A DNA stretch of 64,000 nt from Desulfosediminicola ganghwensis (GTDB taxonomy: Bacteria > Desulfobacterota > Desulfobulbia > Desulfobulbales > Desulfocapsaceae): assembly GCF_005116675.2 (NCBI RefSeq), contig NZ_CP050699.1, positions 1,883,001-1,947,000 on the forward strand, in the 5' to 3' direction. Shown here piece by piece: positions 18,432 to 27,076 of the stretch. Made by a program: the position numbers and the translations under genes. Position 1 is the stretch's first letter. Every line of letters starts with the position of its first letter. The notes under the pieces were generated by a model. That model did not search any database. It saw only the letters and a program-made list of their open reading frames with translations, and had not been told where the DNA came from.

Positions 18432-20003
18432 ATGAAGAACAACCCAGACAAGTACAGCATTGATAATACCGATTACACGGTGGGACAGGATAATATCCAG
18501 AAATGGGGATTTGACGTCCATAACCCTGTATTTGGTACAAGCGCCGGGCTGATCGGTCTGTTTCTTTTGGCGACCCTGCTATCGGATGCACATTCAGCCA
18601 AAGCCATGCTTGACGGCTTAAAATGGAATATCATTGGTGCTTTCGATTCACTTTTTATCTGGACTGGCAACATCATGGTGCTGTTTTGCCTGGCCCTGAT
18701 CGTTTCGCCATACGGTAAGATTCGGTTGGGAGGCAAAGATGCAGTTGCGGAGCACTCGATGCTCAGCTGGCTGGCAATGCTTTTTGCAGCAGGTATGGGT
18801 ATCGGGTTGATGTTCTGGAGTGTGGCGGAACCGGTGGCCTACTATACCGGTTGGTATGAAACCCCGCTGGGCGTTACTCCCAATACTCCGGAAGCAGCGC
18901 GAATGGCCATGGGCGCAACAATGTATCACTGGGGATTACATCCCTGGGCTATGTATGGTGTAGTAGCGCTTTCACTGGCATTTTTTGCGTACAACAAGGG
19001 GCTGCCGCTTTCTATCCGTTCCATATTTTATCCGATTCTTGGTGATCGTGCCTGGGGCTGGGCTGGTCACATTGTCGATATCCTCGCAGTTCTCGCAACG
19101 CTGTTTGGTCTGGCAACGTCATTGGGACTTGGCGCCCAGCAGGCAGCGAGCGGTATAAATCATGTTTTTGGTCTAAACGGCGGTGTCGGTCTTCAGATTG
19201 GCGTGATTGCAGGCGTTACGGCACTGGCTGTTCTTTCTGTTGTGCGCGGTATTGAGCGCGGCGTAAAGGTGCTCAGTAATATCAACATGGTTGTGGCTTT
19301 TGCCCTGCTCATTTTTGTTGGTTTTCTCGGTATTGCCGTTGCAATGGGTACTATTCCCACAACCATCGGTGCCTACGTCGAGAACTTTATTCCGCTTTCC
19401 AATCCCCACGGACGTGAGGATGAGGCATGGTTCCAGGGTTGGACTGTGTTTTATTGGGCATGGTGGATTTCGTGGTCCCCTTTTGTTGGTATGTTTATCG
19501 CCAGGGTTTCCAAAGGTCGTACCATCAGGCAGTTTATCACTGCGGTACTGATCGTTCCCACCCTGGTTACCGTGGTCTGGATGTCCGTGTTTGGCGGCCT
19601 TGCTATTGATCAGGTAACCAAGAAAGTTGGTGTGTTGGGAGAGAAAGGGCTGACTGAAGTGCCGCTGGCGATGTTTCAGATGTTTGAGGCGCTTCCCTTT
19701 GCAACTGTGCTCTCTGTGATCGCGGTCATATTGGTCCTGGTATTTTTCATCACCTCTTCAGATTCCGGCTCGTTGGTCATTGATTCAATTACTGCGGGTG
19801 GAAAGCTGGACGCTCCGGTTCCCCAGCGTGTGTTCTGGGCGACCATCGAGGGTGCGATTGCCGCAGCCCTGCTTTACATCGGTGGCACTGAGGCGATCCA
19901 GGCCCTGCAGGCCGGAGCAATTTCCACCGCTCTGCCGTTTACTGTGGTCCTTCTGGCAATGTGTGTGAGTTTGTTGCTGGGCTTGAGGACTGAGAAACAG
20001 TAG
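18432..20003 (+). CDS. BCCT-family betaine/choline/carnitine transporter
   Basis: A 523-residue inner-membrane carrier with 12 predicted helices and the canonical BCCT signature WAWWISWSPFVGMFIARVSK, plus SSDSGSLVIDSI late in the protein. It would take up a compatible solute such as glycine betaine with sodium. I chose the ATG preceded by AGAGGA; a start 39 nt upstream is open but has no ribosome site. Compared with the carrier at 3-4.4 kb it keeps the full aromatic box, so the two probably differ in substrate. Its stop codon is followed after three bases by the first 51-bp tandem repeat, so the mRNA 3' end carries that array before the terminator. Confidence 0.93.
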   Translation: MKNNPDKYSIDNTDYTVGQDNIQKWGFDVHNPVFGTSAGLIGLFLLATLLSDAHSAKAMLDGLKWNIIGAFDSLFIWTGNIMVLFCLALIVSPYGKIRLGGKDAVAEHSMLSWLAMLFAAGMGIGLMFWSVAEPVAYYTGWYETPLGVTPNTPEAARMAMGATMYHWGLHPWAMYGVVALSLAFFAYNKGLPLSIRSIFYPILGDRAWGWAGHIVDILAVLATLFGLATSLGLGAQQAASGINHVFGLNGGVGLQIGVIAGVTALAVLSVVRGIERGVKVLSNINMVVAFALLIFVGFLGIAVAMGTIPTTIGAYVENFIPLSNPHGREDEAWFQGWTVFYWAWWISWSPFVGMFIARVSKGRTIRQFITAVLIVPTLVTVVWMSVFGGLAIDQVTKKVGVLGEKGLTEVPLAMFQMFEALPFATVLSVIAVILVLVFFITSSDSGSLVIDSITAGGKLDAPVPQRVFWATIEGAIAAALLYIGGTEAIQALQAGAISTALPFTVVLLAMCVSLLLGLRTEKQ

Positions 20004-20006
20004 GAC

Positions 20007-20261
20007 GTAACAGCAGGATGGACGTTGGAAGTTGGACGTTGGACGTGAACTGCAGGTGTAACAGTAGGATGGACGTTGGAAGTTGGACGTTGGACGTGAA
20101 CTGCGGGTGTAATAGCAGGGTGGACGTTGGAAGTTGGATGTTGGACGTGAACTGCGGGTGTAACAGCAGGATGGACGTTGGAAGTTGGATGTTGGACGTG
20201 AACTGCGGGTGTAACAGCAGGGTTGAAGTTGGAAGTTTGAAGTTGGACGTGAACTGCAGGT
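20007..20261. repeat. Five tandem copies of a 51-bp unit
   Basis: Units start at 20007, 20058, 20109, 20160 and 20211, each opening with GTAACAGCAG or a variant. The first four are near identical, the fifth more diverged. Inside each unit is a 7-bp rhythm of the GTTGGAC type (GGACGTT GGAAGTT GGACGTT GGACGTG). Because 51 is a multiple of three, one frame stays open across it, but it has no ribosome site and I do not call a gene. The array sits in the 3' untranslated region of the BCCT gene. Confidence 0.95.
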
Positions 20262-20267
20262 AGGTGG

Positions 20268-20297
20268 AAGGCCGATGCTCTTGGATCGGCCTTTTGC
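20268..20297. terminator. Terminator between the two tandem arrays
   Basis: AAGGCCGAT and ATCGGCCTT with an 8-nt loop, then TTTTGCTTT. Ends the BCCT transcript after the 51-bp array. Confidence 0.85.
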
Positions 20298-20387
20298 TTT
20301 ATGGCTTAAATGCTTATAAAAAAAGGGAAAAGTACATTTTTTTGGTCGATTTTTATTGACAGGAAATCTGCACTCAATCATCTTTAT

Positions 20388-20489
20388 ACGTCCCACGTCC
20401 CACGTCCCACGTCCCACGTCCCACGTCCCACGTCCCACGTCCCACGTCCCACGTCCCACGTCCCACGTCCCACGTCCCACGTCCCACGT
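20388..20489. repeat. Fourteen perfect tandem copies of the heptamer ACGTCCC
   Basis: Exact 7-bp repeats run from 20388 to 20485 and end in ACGT, 4 nt before the stop codon of the convergent exonuclease gene. On the opposite strand the unit reads GTGGGAC, one base from the GTTGGAC rhythm of the array at 20007-20261, so the two arrays are related and inverted. Perfect short repeats like this are prone to slippage. They recall the heptamer STRR repeats described in cyanobacteria. Confidence 0.95.
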
Positions 20490-20493
20490 TAGT

Positions 20494-21219
20494 TCACACC
20501 CACAACTCCCCCAACCTCGTCTCCGGCGAATAATGATAGGCTATCTGTGCCTGAAAAAGCTCGGCGGTCGCCATGGCGTCACTCAGGGCATGGTGCATCT
20601 GGTAGGGGGGCAGACCGTAGCGGTTGCGGCTCTCAGCCAGGCGGATTGAGAGTGGATGTCGGCCTCGCAGGCGATTGAGAATGCCGCCATTTTCCCTTTC
20701 CTGGATTTTTGCCTCAATCTCCATGGTGTCGATTATAGGAAAACGGATTCCCTCGCCGATTCTGGCTTTAAGCGCGTTATCGAAAAATTCGCGTTCAATA
20801 CGGTGAAAGTGGGCAATGGTTATCTTACCTGCCATCGCCTCCAGCACATCATCGAGTATGCGTTTAAGATCCGGGGCTTCGTCTATATCCGAGTGGGTTA
20901 TCCCATGGATAACAACCGATTCTTCCCCCAGTGGTTTACGTGGTTGAACCAACCAATATCCCGCATTGCGGCAGAAGATGCGCCTGAGAGTAAACGGGAT
21001 CAGCCCAATGCTGACGATATCGTGTTTTTTGGGATTGAGGCCTGTTGTTTCGAAGTCGAGGGCAACAAAGGTGACCTGGCTAAGAGGGATATCAGGATCG
21101 ATTATGCTGAGCTGGTAAAAAGCGCGAAGGCGATCATCTCGTGCAATATCGAGACGATTGCTGATGATTTTAGACCAGCTGAGTTGAGAACGTTGAGATT
21201 TTCGAAGAGGAAACATCAT
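20494..21219 (-). CDS. DnaQ-like 3'-5' exonuclease (DEDDh family)
   Basis: A 241-residue protein with a 48-residue N-terminal extension ahead of an exonuclease fold. Asp55 and Glu57 lie in ALDFETTG (Exo I), the Exo II region reads AHFHRIEREFFDNAL, and Exo III HHALSDAMATAELF supplies the histidine and aspartate. It would remove 3' nucleotides from DNA or RNA. It lies 11 nt after the stop of the cNMP/CBS/DUF294 gene and is surely co-transcribed; this pairing is widespread in proteobacteria, often near solute carriers, and suggests a nucleotide-linked regulatory role rather than replication proofreading. The DNA polymerase III epsilon subunit itself is a weaker alternative. Confidence 0.88.
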   Translation of the reverse strand: MMFPLRKSQRSQLSWSKIISNRLDIARDDRLRAFYQLSIIDPDIPLSQVTFVALDFETTGLNPKKHDIVSIGLIPFTLRRIFCRNAGYWLVQPRKPLGEESVVIHGITHSDIDEAPDLKRILDDVLEAMAGKITIAHFHRIEREFFDNALKARIGEGIRFPIIDTMEIEAKIQERENGGILNRLRGRHPLSIRLAESRNRYGLPPYQMHHALSDAMATAELFQAQIAYHYSPETRLGELWV

Positions 21220-21230
21220 TTGTCCAGGGA

Positions 21231-23123
21231 TCAGGCGAATTGATTGGCCTGGTAGCGGTATTTCAGGAAATTCTGGGCATTGCTCAGTATCTGAAAGGCT
21301 TCTTTGAGGTGGCGCCGCTCAAATTCAGACATATTCTCCGGTTCTACGTTGTTATCCGGCTCGACGTTTTCTTCTACATCTTTAGCCTGGTGCCTGATAC
21401 GAACCAGAGAGATAAACTCCATGGCATCACGCAGGTCGGGTCCTCGTCCCTGGGGAAGAATGCCGGCTTCAATGATATCGTCTAAGCGTTCAAAAGAGTT
21501 CTGGGAGCGGGAACCGACAGCAAGGGCATGCACCCTGATGATATCGGCAAGCGGAGCGGTACCTCTTCTTTTAAGATTGAGGGAATTGCGGTGACGTCCG
21601 TCCTTTTCCATGACAAAGTTTTTGAAAAAGCCCAGTGGCGGCGTGCGGTTCAGAGCATTTCTGGCGAGACAGGCGAGGAAGCGGATGTTACGACGTGCCC
21701 TGCGGTTGATAAAACTGTTGAGTTGTTCGGCCCATTTGATCCGGCCATGAACTCCATCAAGGTCGAAAAAAATACAGCTGTTGAGGAGCGCCCGTGGTTT
21801 GGGGTTGTCGATCCAGTCAGCAAAGCATTCCTCCCATTCTCTCCTGGTTTTACGCCATTCAGGATTAGTTGCCATAATGCCACCTTCACAATTGGCGTAT
21901 CCACATGCATCAAGCCCGTCACAGATGAATTTGCTGAAGTTGGCAAAGTATTCGTCATGTTCGGCAGCATCGTAGCTTTCATCAAGGATCAAGGCATTAT
22001 CCTGATCTGTTACAATCAGTTGTTCGTCCCGTGCCATGGAACCCAGGGTGATGAAGCAGTAGGGAACCGGTGGGGGACCATATTGTTCTTCTGCGAGTTC
22101 AGCCAGTCTCTGAATGAAACTGCGTCCGATAACAGACATGGCACTGCCGATCATATGTGAGTTGGCATCTTCGTTGACCATGCGTACAAAACAGTCGCGA
22201 ACATCGTTGCCGAGTGTGATTAACTCCTCGCAGGTGGACTGCTGAAAAATACTGCTTACCAGCAGTAGGCTGTTTTGCGATTCGTAGCGCACGATATCAG
22301 CCATCTCAAGTATACCTACTGGATATTTCTTTTTCAATACAGGAAGATGTGCGACATTATTCCTGAGCATCAAGAGCATTGCCTCATAAACGTAGGCATT
22401 GTTATCAAGTGAGATCAGCTCCGTGGACATCACCTCGCTGACAGGGATATCAAAGGAGAGGCCATTGGCCAGCACCTTGGTGCAGAGATCGCGGTCGGTG
22501 AGAATACCGACAAAGTGGGCCTGATCCTCATCGTCTTCTGTAGCTGCGGCAGATTCAGGATCAGTAATCAGCACTGCGGTAACATTCTCCTCAGTCATGG
22601 TCCGGGCGGCTGTCTGGATGGTCTCATCCTTGGTGAGCATCAAAGGTTCACGGTAGAGGAGGGATTTGACTTTGGAGGTTGTGAGGTCATTGGCATCCAC
22701 CCGGGTGGAGAGTGCCTGGTGGAGGCGGGCTGTATCTTCTGTTTCAACAAAATCCGAAAAACCTTCGTCCAGCTGGCAAAGTTCATTGAAAACATCTTCC
22801 GGCAGGCAGTAAATGAGGGAGTCCTCGATCGCTTTGGCGGGAAAACGAACTTTATTGTTCATTAATAAGCCCATCTGGCCGAAAATGTCTCCGTCATCGA
22901 GCCGGTTGTAGAGTGCGCCGTTTCGTCGGTATACCTCCACCGCGCCACTGCGAATGATATGCAGATCGTATATCGGATCGCCATAGCTGTGAATCATTGC
23001 CCCAGAGCGAAAATAAGATATTTCGATGCCTTGTGAGGCTTTGGTCAGCAGCTCATCCGAAAGTGTTTTGAAGGGTCGGTGTAGGGATAGAAAATCCCGT
23101 ATTTCTCGTAATTCTGCCTGCAT
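21231..23123 (-). CDS. cNMP-binding / CBS-pair / DUF294 nucleotidyltransferase-like protein
   Basis: A 630-residue cytoplasmic protein. Residues about 15-130 are a cyclic-nucleotide-binding fold (SGAVEVYRRNG, DGDIFGQMGLL), about 160-295 a pair of CBS domains (VTAVLITDP, GILTDRDLCTKVL, HLPVLKKKYPVGILEMADIV), about 325-460 the DUF294 nucleotidyltransferase-like domain with ITLGSMARDEQLIVTDQDNA, resembling the uridylyl/glutamine-synthetase adenylyltransferase active site, and the rest the DUF294 C-terminal helical domain. It probably senses adenine nucleotides or a cyclic nucleotide and modifies or controls a partner. The exonuclease gene follows 11 nt downstream. Substrate and target are unknown. 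Confidence 0.88.
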   Translation of the reverse strand: MQAELREIRDFLSLHRPFKTLSDELLTKASQGIEISYFRSGAMIHSYGDPIYDLHIIRSGAVEVYRRNGALYNRLDDGDIFGQMGLLMNNKVRFPAKAIEDSLIYCLPEDVFNELCQLDEGFSDFVETEDTARLHQALSTRVDANDLTTSKVKSLLYREPLMLTKDETIQTAARTMTEENVTAVLITDPESAAATEDDEDQAHFVGILTDRDLCTKVLANGLSFDIPVSEVMSTELISLDNNAYVYEAMLLMLRNNVAHLPVLKKKYPVGILEMADIVRYESQNSLLLVSSIFQQSTCEELITLGNDVRDCFVRMVNEDANSHMIGSAMSVIGRSFIQRLAELAEEQYGPPPVPYCFITLGSMARDEQLIVTDQDNALILDESYDAAEHDEYFANFSKFICDGLDACGYANCEGGIMATNPEWRKTRREWEECFADWIDNPKPRALLNSCIFFDLDGVHGRIKWAEQLNSFINRRARRNIRFLACLARNALNRTPPLGFFKNFVMEKDGRHRNSLNLKRRGTAPLADIIRVHALAVGSRSQNSFERLDDIIEAGILPQGRGPDLRDAMEFISLVRIRHQAKDVEENVEPDNNVEPENMSEFERRHLKEAFQILSNAQNFLKYRYQANQFA

Positions 23124-23253
23124 ATTGGATTCGGGTGCGAAATGGGCTGAAGGGAACCTGTAAAGACAACAAACAATAAAAATACTCTATGCACTAAAAG
23201 GAGGAAAGAGTACCAGAATAAAGGTCTTGTTGTACAGCAAATTGGCTCAGCCC

Positions 23254-25137
23254 TTAGGGTATCAGGCGATGTTGCGCTATACCCCGTATCGGCAGGTCGC
23301 TGCGTAACTCGAAATTTCTGGGTATTATACTGGCTGCTGAACCATACTCGGTGCAGCTGAGCTTGCTGATAATGCCAGTGGGAAGCTCTAAATAAAGGTC
23401 GTTGTGGCCTCTATCCACTTTGAGCAACATGGTTTTGATAACACTGCTATCCTGATCGAAAAATTGAAATTGAACCTGTCCTTTCTGTTGGGTCTCGATC
23501 CCGACTTTGGCTATCTGAACTTCCTGGGGACCAACTCGGTTTGCATGGGAGAAAAGGATCTCATAAAAACGCTGTCTGTTCCTGAAGTGAACCCTGAAAT
23601 CTTCACCGCTTCTGCGTGTCACTACGTTGTTGCCATTTTCGTAAAACTTACCTCTCATGTAACTTTTCTGAAACTCAGCAGGATTCTCTGGTGGCGGCCT
23701 GAGCAGGTACATGTTCAACAATCCCTGAACAACTATATCGGGCTGTTCAAATTTGAAAATATAAGCTGGGAAATTAATAATTGTTCGATAGTTCAAGACA
23801 CGCTTCGCGTTGCCGCTGAAATAGAGAACGCACATTTCAAGAAAAGAATCACCCAGTATCAGGATTGAATCTATCGGTGCGTTCGGGTTTTGAACAAGTC
23901 GTATCTGCATGGTATCCCCATCATCCGCTTTCAAGGTATATTTTTGGGGGTAAACATCCTTGATACCATCCCTGGGAATATGCTTTGCATCGTCATATGA
24001 ACCGCCCTTTTTGGGTTTCATGACTACGTAATGCTCATTTTTGTGGAGCTGAACGGGAAGCCCAAGCAGGTCCATGAATTTTCTGTGGGCCCATCCTTTT
24101 CTCACCGATAGTTCAAAATCAGAGAGGTCGGGGGAGGTAAGTTCGTGGTGGGGCAGCATGTCTCTCAGTTCACCGATGATGGTCTGGTAGGCAATGAATG
24201 CGCCATAGTAGTTCCAGTGCCAGTCTGTTTTGTAATAGAGCAGCGGATATTTTCTTTCCCGTTTGGCCTCAAGGAGAGGTGGCAGGGTATCTATAAAGTG
24301 AATATCGGCGTATTCCTGCAAATATGCTGAGAGTTGCATATACCTGTTACGCTTGCTGTCAGTCATCTGTAACGGAGTGGGCAGGTACTCCTGATACACC
24401 AGGGCTTTCGATGGGGCAAGGACAAAGGCGTAGTCAACTCCTCTTTCCTTCAACCAGTATTTACGCTCTTCAAGAATACGCTTCCATTGGCGCAGATCAG
24501 CCTCTGTAAAAGGTATTTGGCCCATATAATCAGCAATATTGTCGAAATGCTCCCGGATGTTTCGTTCAACCTTCCTTTCTGCTGATCCTTCGAAGTAAAA
24601 ACCGTTTTTGCCGAGAGCGATCATGTCATTTGGCGAGACACCAAGGCCATAAATTTTCACATAGGAGTTGAGGTGAATAAGCAGGTTGTTCAACTGTGAA
24701 TCATTAGAGATGTAGTCTTTATATCTGTCAGGAAATTCTTTGAGAACAGTGCCGACAGTAGTTGGGAGATCTTTGTTGCAGGAATAGAAGATCGCTTTTG
24801 TAATGTCGAAAGCACCTTTCTGGAGATGGGAAGTTTGTGATATCAGTGGGAAGAAGAGTACCGAGAAGAAGAGCAGAGATACAAAAAATCTGCCGTAACT
24901 TTGTGGAGCATAAGGTTTACCATGTTGCTGGTCGAACAGGGATTTTAGCCTGAATGCAACGATAGTCGAGACAACGAGAATAATCCCTACCCTGGTAACA
25001 ATTGACTGCCAGTCTGAGTCAGCAAAATCGGACCTGAGTTTCGAGTGGATACCGATCAGGCAGAAGGCCGTGATCAGCAGGGCAAGGCCGATTACTCGTT
25101 TCAATACTTCGGGTGATGATCTGGTGTGCTTTTTCAT
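23254..25137 (-). CDS. AlgJ/AlgX-like O-acetyltransferase (SGNH-type), membrane anchored
   Basis: A 627-residue protein. Three hydrophobic segments lie near the N-terminus (about 12-30, 45-62 and 85-103), followed by a large extracytoplasmic domain with the AlgJ/AlgX signatures: FVLAPSKALVYQEYLP, the Asp-His motif YYKTDWHWNYYGAF and the serine block ILGDSFLE. Such proteins transfer acetyl groups onto a polysaccharide in the periplasm using an acetyl donor supplied by a partner MBOAT protein. That partner is encoded 11 nt upstream. The C-terminal region of about 150 residues is an additional beta-rich segment that may bind the glycan. No alginate polymerase genes are present, so the acetylated polymer is unknown. 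Confidence 0.85.
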   Translation of the reverse strand: MKKHTRSSPEVLKRVIGLALLITAFCLIGIHSKLRSDFADSDWQSIVTRVGIILVVSTIVAFRLKSLFDQQHGKPYAPQSYGRFFVSLLFFSVLFFPLISQTSHLQKGAFDITKAIFYSCNKDLPTTVGTVLKEFPDRYKDYISNDSQLNNLLIHLNSYVKIYGLGVSPNDMIALGKNGFYFEGSAERKVERNIREHFDNIADYMGQIPFTEADLRQWKRILEERKYWLKERGVDYAFVLAPSKALVYQEYLPTPLQMTDSKRNRYMQLSAYLQEYADIHFIDTLPPLLEAKRERKYPLLYYKTDWHWNYYGAFIAYQTIIGELRDMLPHHELTSPDLSDFELSVRKGWAHRKFMDLLGLPVQLHKNEHYVVMKPKKGGSYDDAKHIPRDGIKDVYPQKYTLKADDGDTMQIRLVQNPNAPIDSILILGDSFLEMCVLYFSGNAKRVLNYRTIINFPAYIFKFEQPDIVVQGLLNMYLLRPPPENPAEFQKSYMRGKFYENGNNVVTRRSGEDFRVHFRNRQRFYEILFSHANRVGPQEVQIAKVGIETQQKGQVQFQFFDQDSSVIKTMLLKVDRGHNDLYLELPTGIISKLSCTEYGSAASIIPRNFELRSDLPIRGIAQHRLIP

Positions 25138-25148
25138 AATTCACCTGG

Positions 25149-26603
25149 TCAGAACCTGAAATAGAGAAAGGGGTTATAATCGCCTCCGATGATGGAAGCG
25201 ATGGCGTAAAGAAAGGTGCAGCTTAGAAAGCCGGCAGTGCAGACAGAGGAGATCGAGCGGATGATGGTTTTGCCGGTCTGCGGCTCGTTTTCCAGCTGAG
25301 TCAGCATGTGCCGGAGTTTTGAGATAACCGGTGTCGAGGCGACAATAGCGATAGTCAGCGCCAGATAAAACTCATTGTTGAGAAACATGTACAGTTGCGA
25401 GTCGAAATACGCAGGAGTTGTAAAGGTGATCATTGCCAGCAGAAAGTTTCCTGCATGGGGCAGGGACTCTGCCCTGAAAAGCACCCAGCCGCAAAGAACG
25501 ACCGTCAGCACGTAAAGATGTTGCAGAGGCCGGGGTAACCTCCCCAGCACCAGTGAGATGAAAAAATTTCTCTCTAATACTAAAAACACCCCGTGGTAAA
25601 GCCCCCAGGCGATAAAAGTCCAGCTGGCTCCATGCCAGAGACCGCAGAGAAGAAAAACGATGACGAGATTGCGATATGTTGTCAGTGCCCCTCTTTTACT
25701 GCCCCCCAGGGGAATATAAAGATAATCCCTGAACCAGGTGGAAAGTGAAATATGCCAACGTTGCCAGAATTCGCGAATGGAGACTGCGGAATATGGCAGA
25801 TTGAAATTTTCCGCAAAGCGAAAGCCAAACATCAGGCCAAGACCTATGGCCATATCTGAGTATCCTGAAAAATCAAAATATATTTGTAGCATATAACTGA
25901 CAGCTCCGAGCCAGGCAAGATCTGCAGAAAGTGCATCGGCAGGAAGGGAAAATATATGATCCGCAGTACGGCCAAGTACATTGGCGAGCAACACTTTTTT
26001 GGCAAGCCCTATGATGAACCTCTGGATGCCGTTAACGAGGTGGTCGAGTTTGATAGCGCGGTTTGCGATTTGGCCGGCGATGTCTTTGTACCGAATGATG
26101 GGGCCGGCAATAAGCTGTGGAAAGAGTGAAATATAAAGCGCAATTTGAATGAGGTTTTTCTGGGGCTTCGCTTCAAGCCGATAGACGTCGACCAGATACG
26201 ATATAGCTTGAAATGTGAAAAAAGAGATGCCGATCGGCAAGTGTACTTCTTCCAGCTCAATGGGTGCCAACTGAAATTTCAGCAGGAGCGGATTGAGGTT
26301 GGCGATGAAGAAATTGGCATATTTGAACAGACCAAGCAGGCCGAGATTTGCACCTACACCAAAAAAGAGCGGTAACCTGCCTGAATTGCCATTATTCCTG
26401 AATACGCCGATAAGTAGGCCAAAAAGCCAGTTGACCACAATCGAGCCGAGCATGAGGAACACAAAAATATGCTCGCCCCAGGCATAGAAAAATAAACTTG
26501 ATACAAGTAGGGTTATATTGCGCAGGCGGGGGCCTGCTACCATATAGACGGCAAGCACAACAGGCAGAAAAATGAAGAGGAATATCGATGTGCTAAAGAC
26601 CAT
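25149..26603 (-). CDS. AlgI-like MBOAT O-acyltransferase
   Basis: A 484-residue multi-pass membrane protein of the AlgI/DltB type. Key segments are the IGISFFTFQAISYLVDVYR region, the NFNLPYSAVSIREFWQRWH block with the first conserved His, and LWHGASWTFIAWGLYHG with the catalytic His. It passes acetyl groups from a cytoplasmic donor across the inner membrane to the periplasmic AlgJ-like transferase encoded just downstream. The pair is a self-contained polysaccharide acetylation module. A glycosyltransferase pseudogene lies about 330 bp upstream, so the locus may once have belonged to a larger surface-glycan cluster. Confidence 0.92.
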   Translation of the reverse strand: MVFSTSIFLFIFLPVVLAVYMVAGPRLRNITLLVSSLFFYAWGEHIFVFLMLGSIVVNWLFGLLIGVFRNNGNSGRLPLFFGVGANLGLLGLFKYANFFIANLNPLLLKFQLAPIELEEVHLPIGISFFTFQAISYLVDVYRLEAKPQKNLIQIALYISLFPQLIAGPIIRYKDIAGQIANRAIKLDHLVNGIQRFIIGLAKKVLLANVLGRTADHIFSLPADALSADLAWLGAVSYMLQIYFDFSGYSDMAIGLGLMFGFRFAENFNLPYSAVSIREFWQRWHISLSTWFRDYLYIPLGGSKRGALTTYRNLVIVFLLCGLWHGASWTFIAWGLYHGVFLVLERNFFISLVLGRLPRPLQHLYVLTVVLCGWVLFRAESLPHAGNFLLAMITFTTPAYFDSQLYMFLNNEFYLALTIAIVASTPVISKLRHMLTQLENEPQTGKTIIRSISSVCTAGFLSCTFLYAIASIIGGDYNPFLYFRF

Positions 26604-26931
26604 GTCTTCAGTAATTTATTCTCTTATTTTATAGGCGATTGCGCCGTTTTCCCGAGCAGGTAAGATGGGAAGTGAATCTAGAGCCTAACATTTTGAAGAT
26701 GTTGGCACAAGTCCTTTCTGTTAAAGAGAATACTCCTGTGTAGCAGAGCTGAAAAGAGTGACGGCGTACTCCGGTTTGAGCGAATTATTACAATAATACG
26801 TTCAAATGCGCTGATACTATTTGGCAGTATAACGAAAACGTTGTCCTGGGAGCTGGCAGTGTTGGAGTTCGGTAGGTATTGGCTGTGTAAGTGTGGTCGT
26901 TTTTTCAGAAATTGAAGGTGAATTGCAGATC
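26604..26931. other. Intergenic region, no gene seen
   Basis: About 330 bp between the AlgI-like start and the 3' end of the interrupted glycosyltransferase gene. I see no gene or strong hairpin. Confidence 0.5.
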
Positions 26932-27076
26932 TTAAAGATTCAGATTTGCTTTCACGGAGTTCATGACCGTTTCCACAGAAAGATCTTCCAGGGAGTCTGC
27001 CTCCAGCCAATTGAATAGTGTGTGTTGAATGCCGGTTTGGGCGGGCGGGACATGGTCGCTGAAGAGGGCCAGACCC

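Noticed and set aside
20018-20263. Open frame of 17-residue repeats within the 51-bp array
   Set aside because: It exists because the unit length is divisible by three. There is no ribosome site, and it starts 15 nt after a stop codon within the repeat.
20388-20489. Possible CRISPR array
   Set aside because: The repeat unit is 7 bp with no spacers and no cas genes are nearby; this is a simple tandem repeat.
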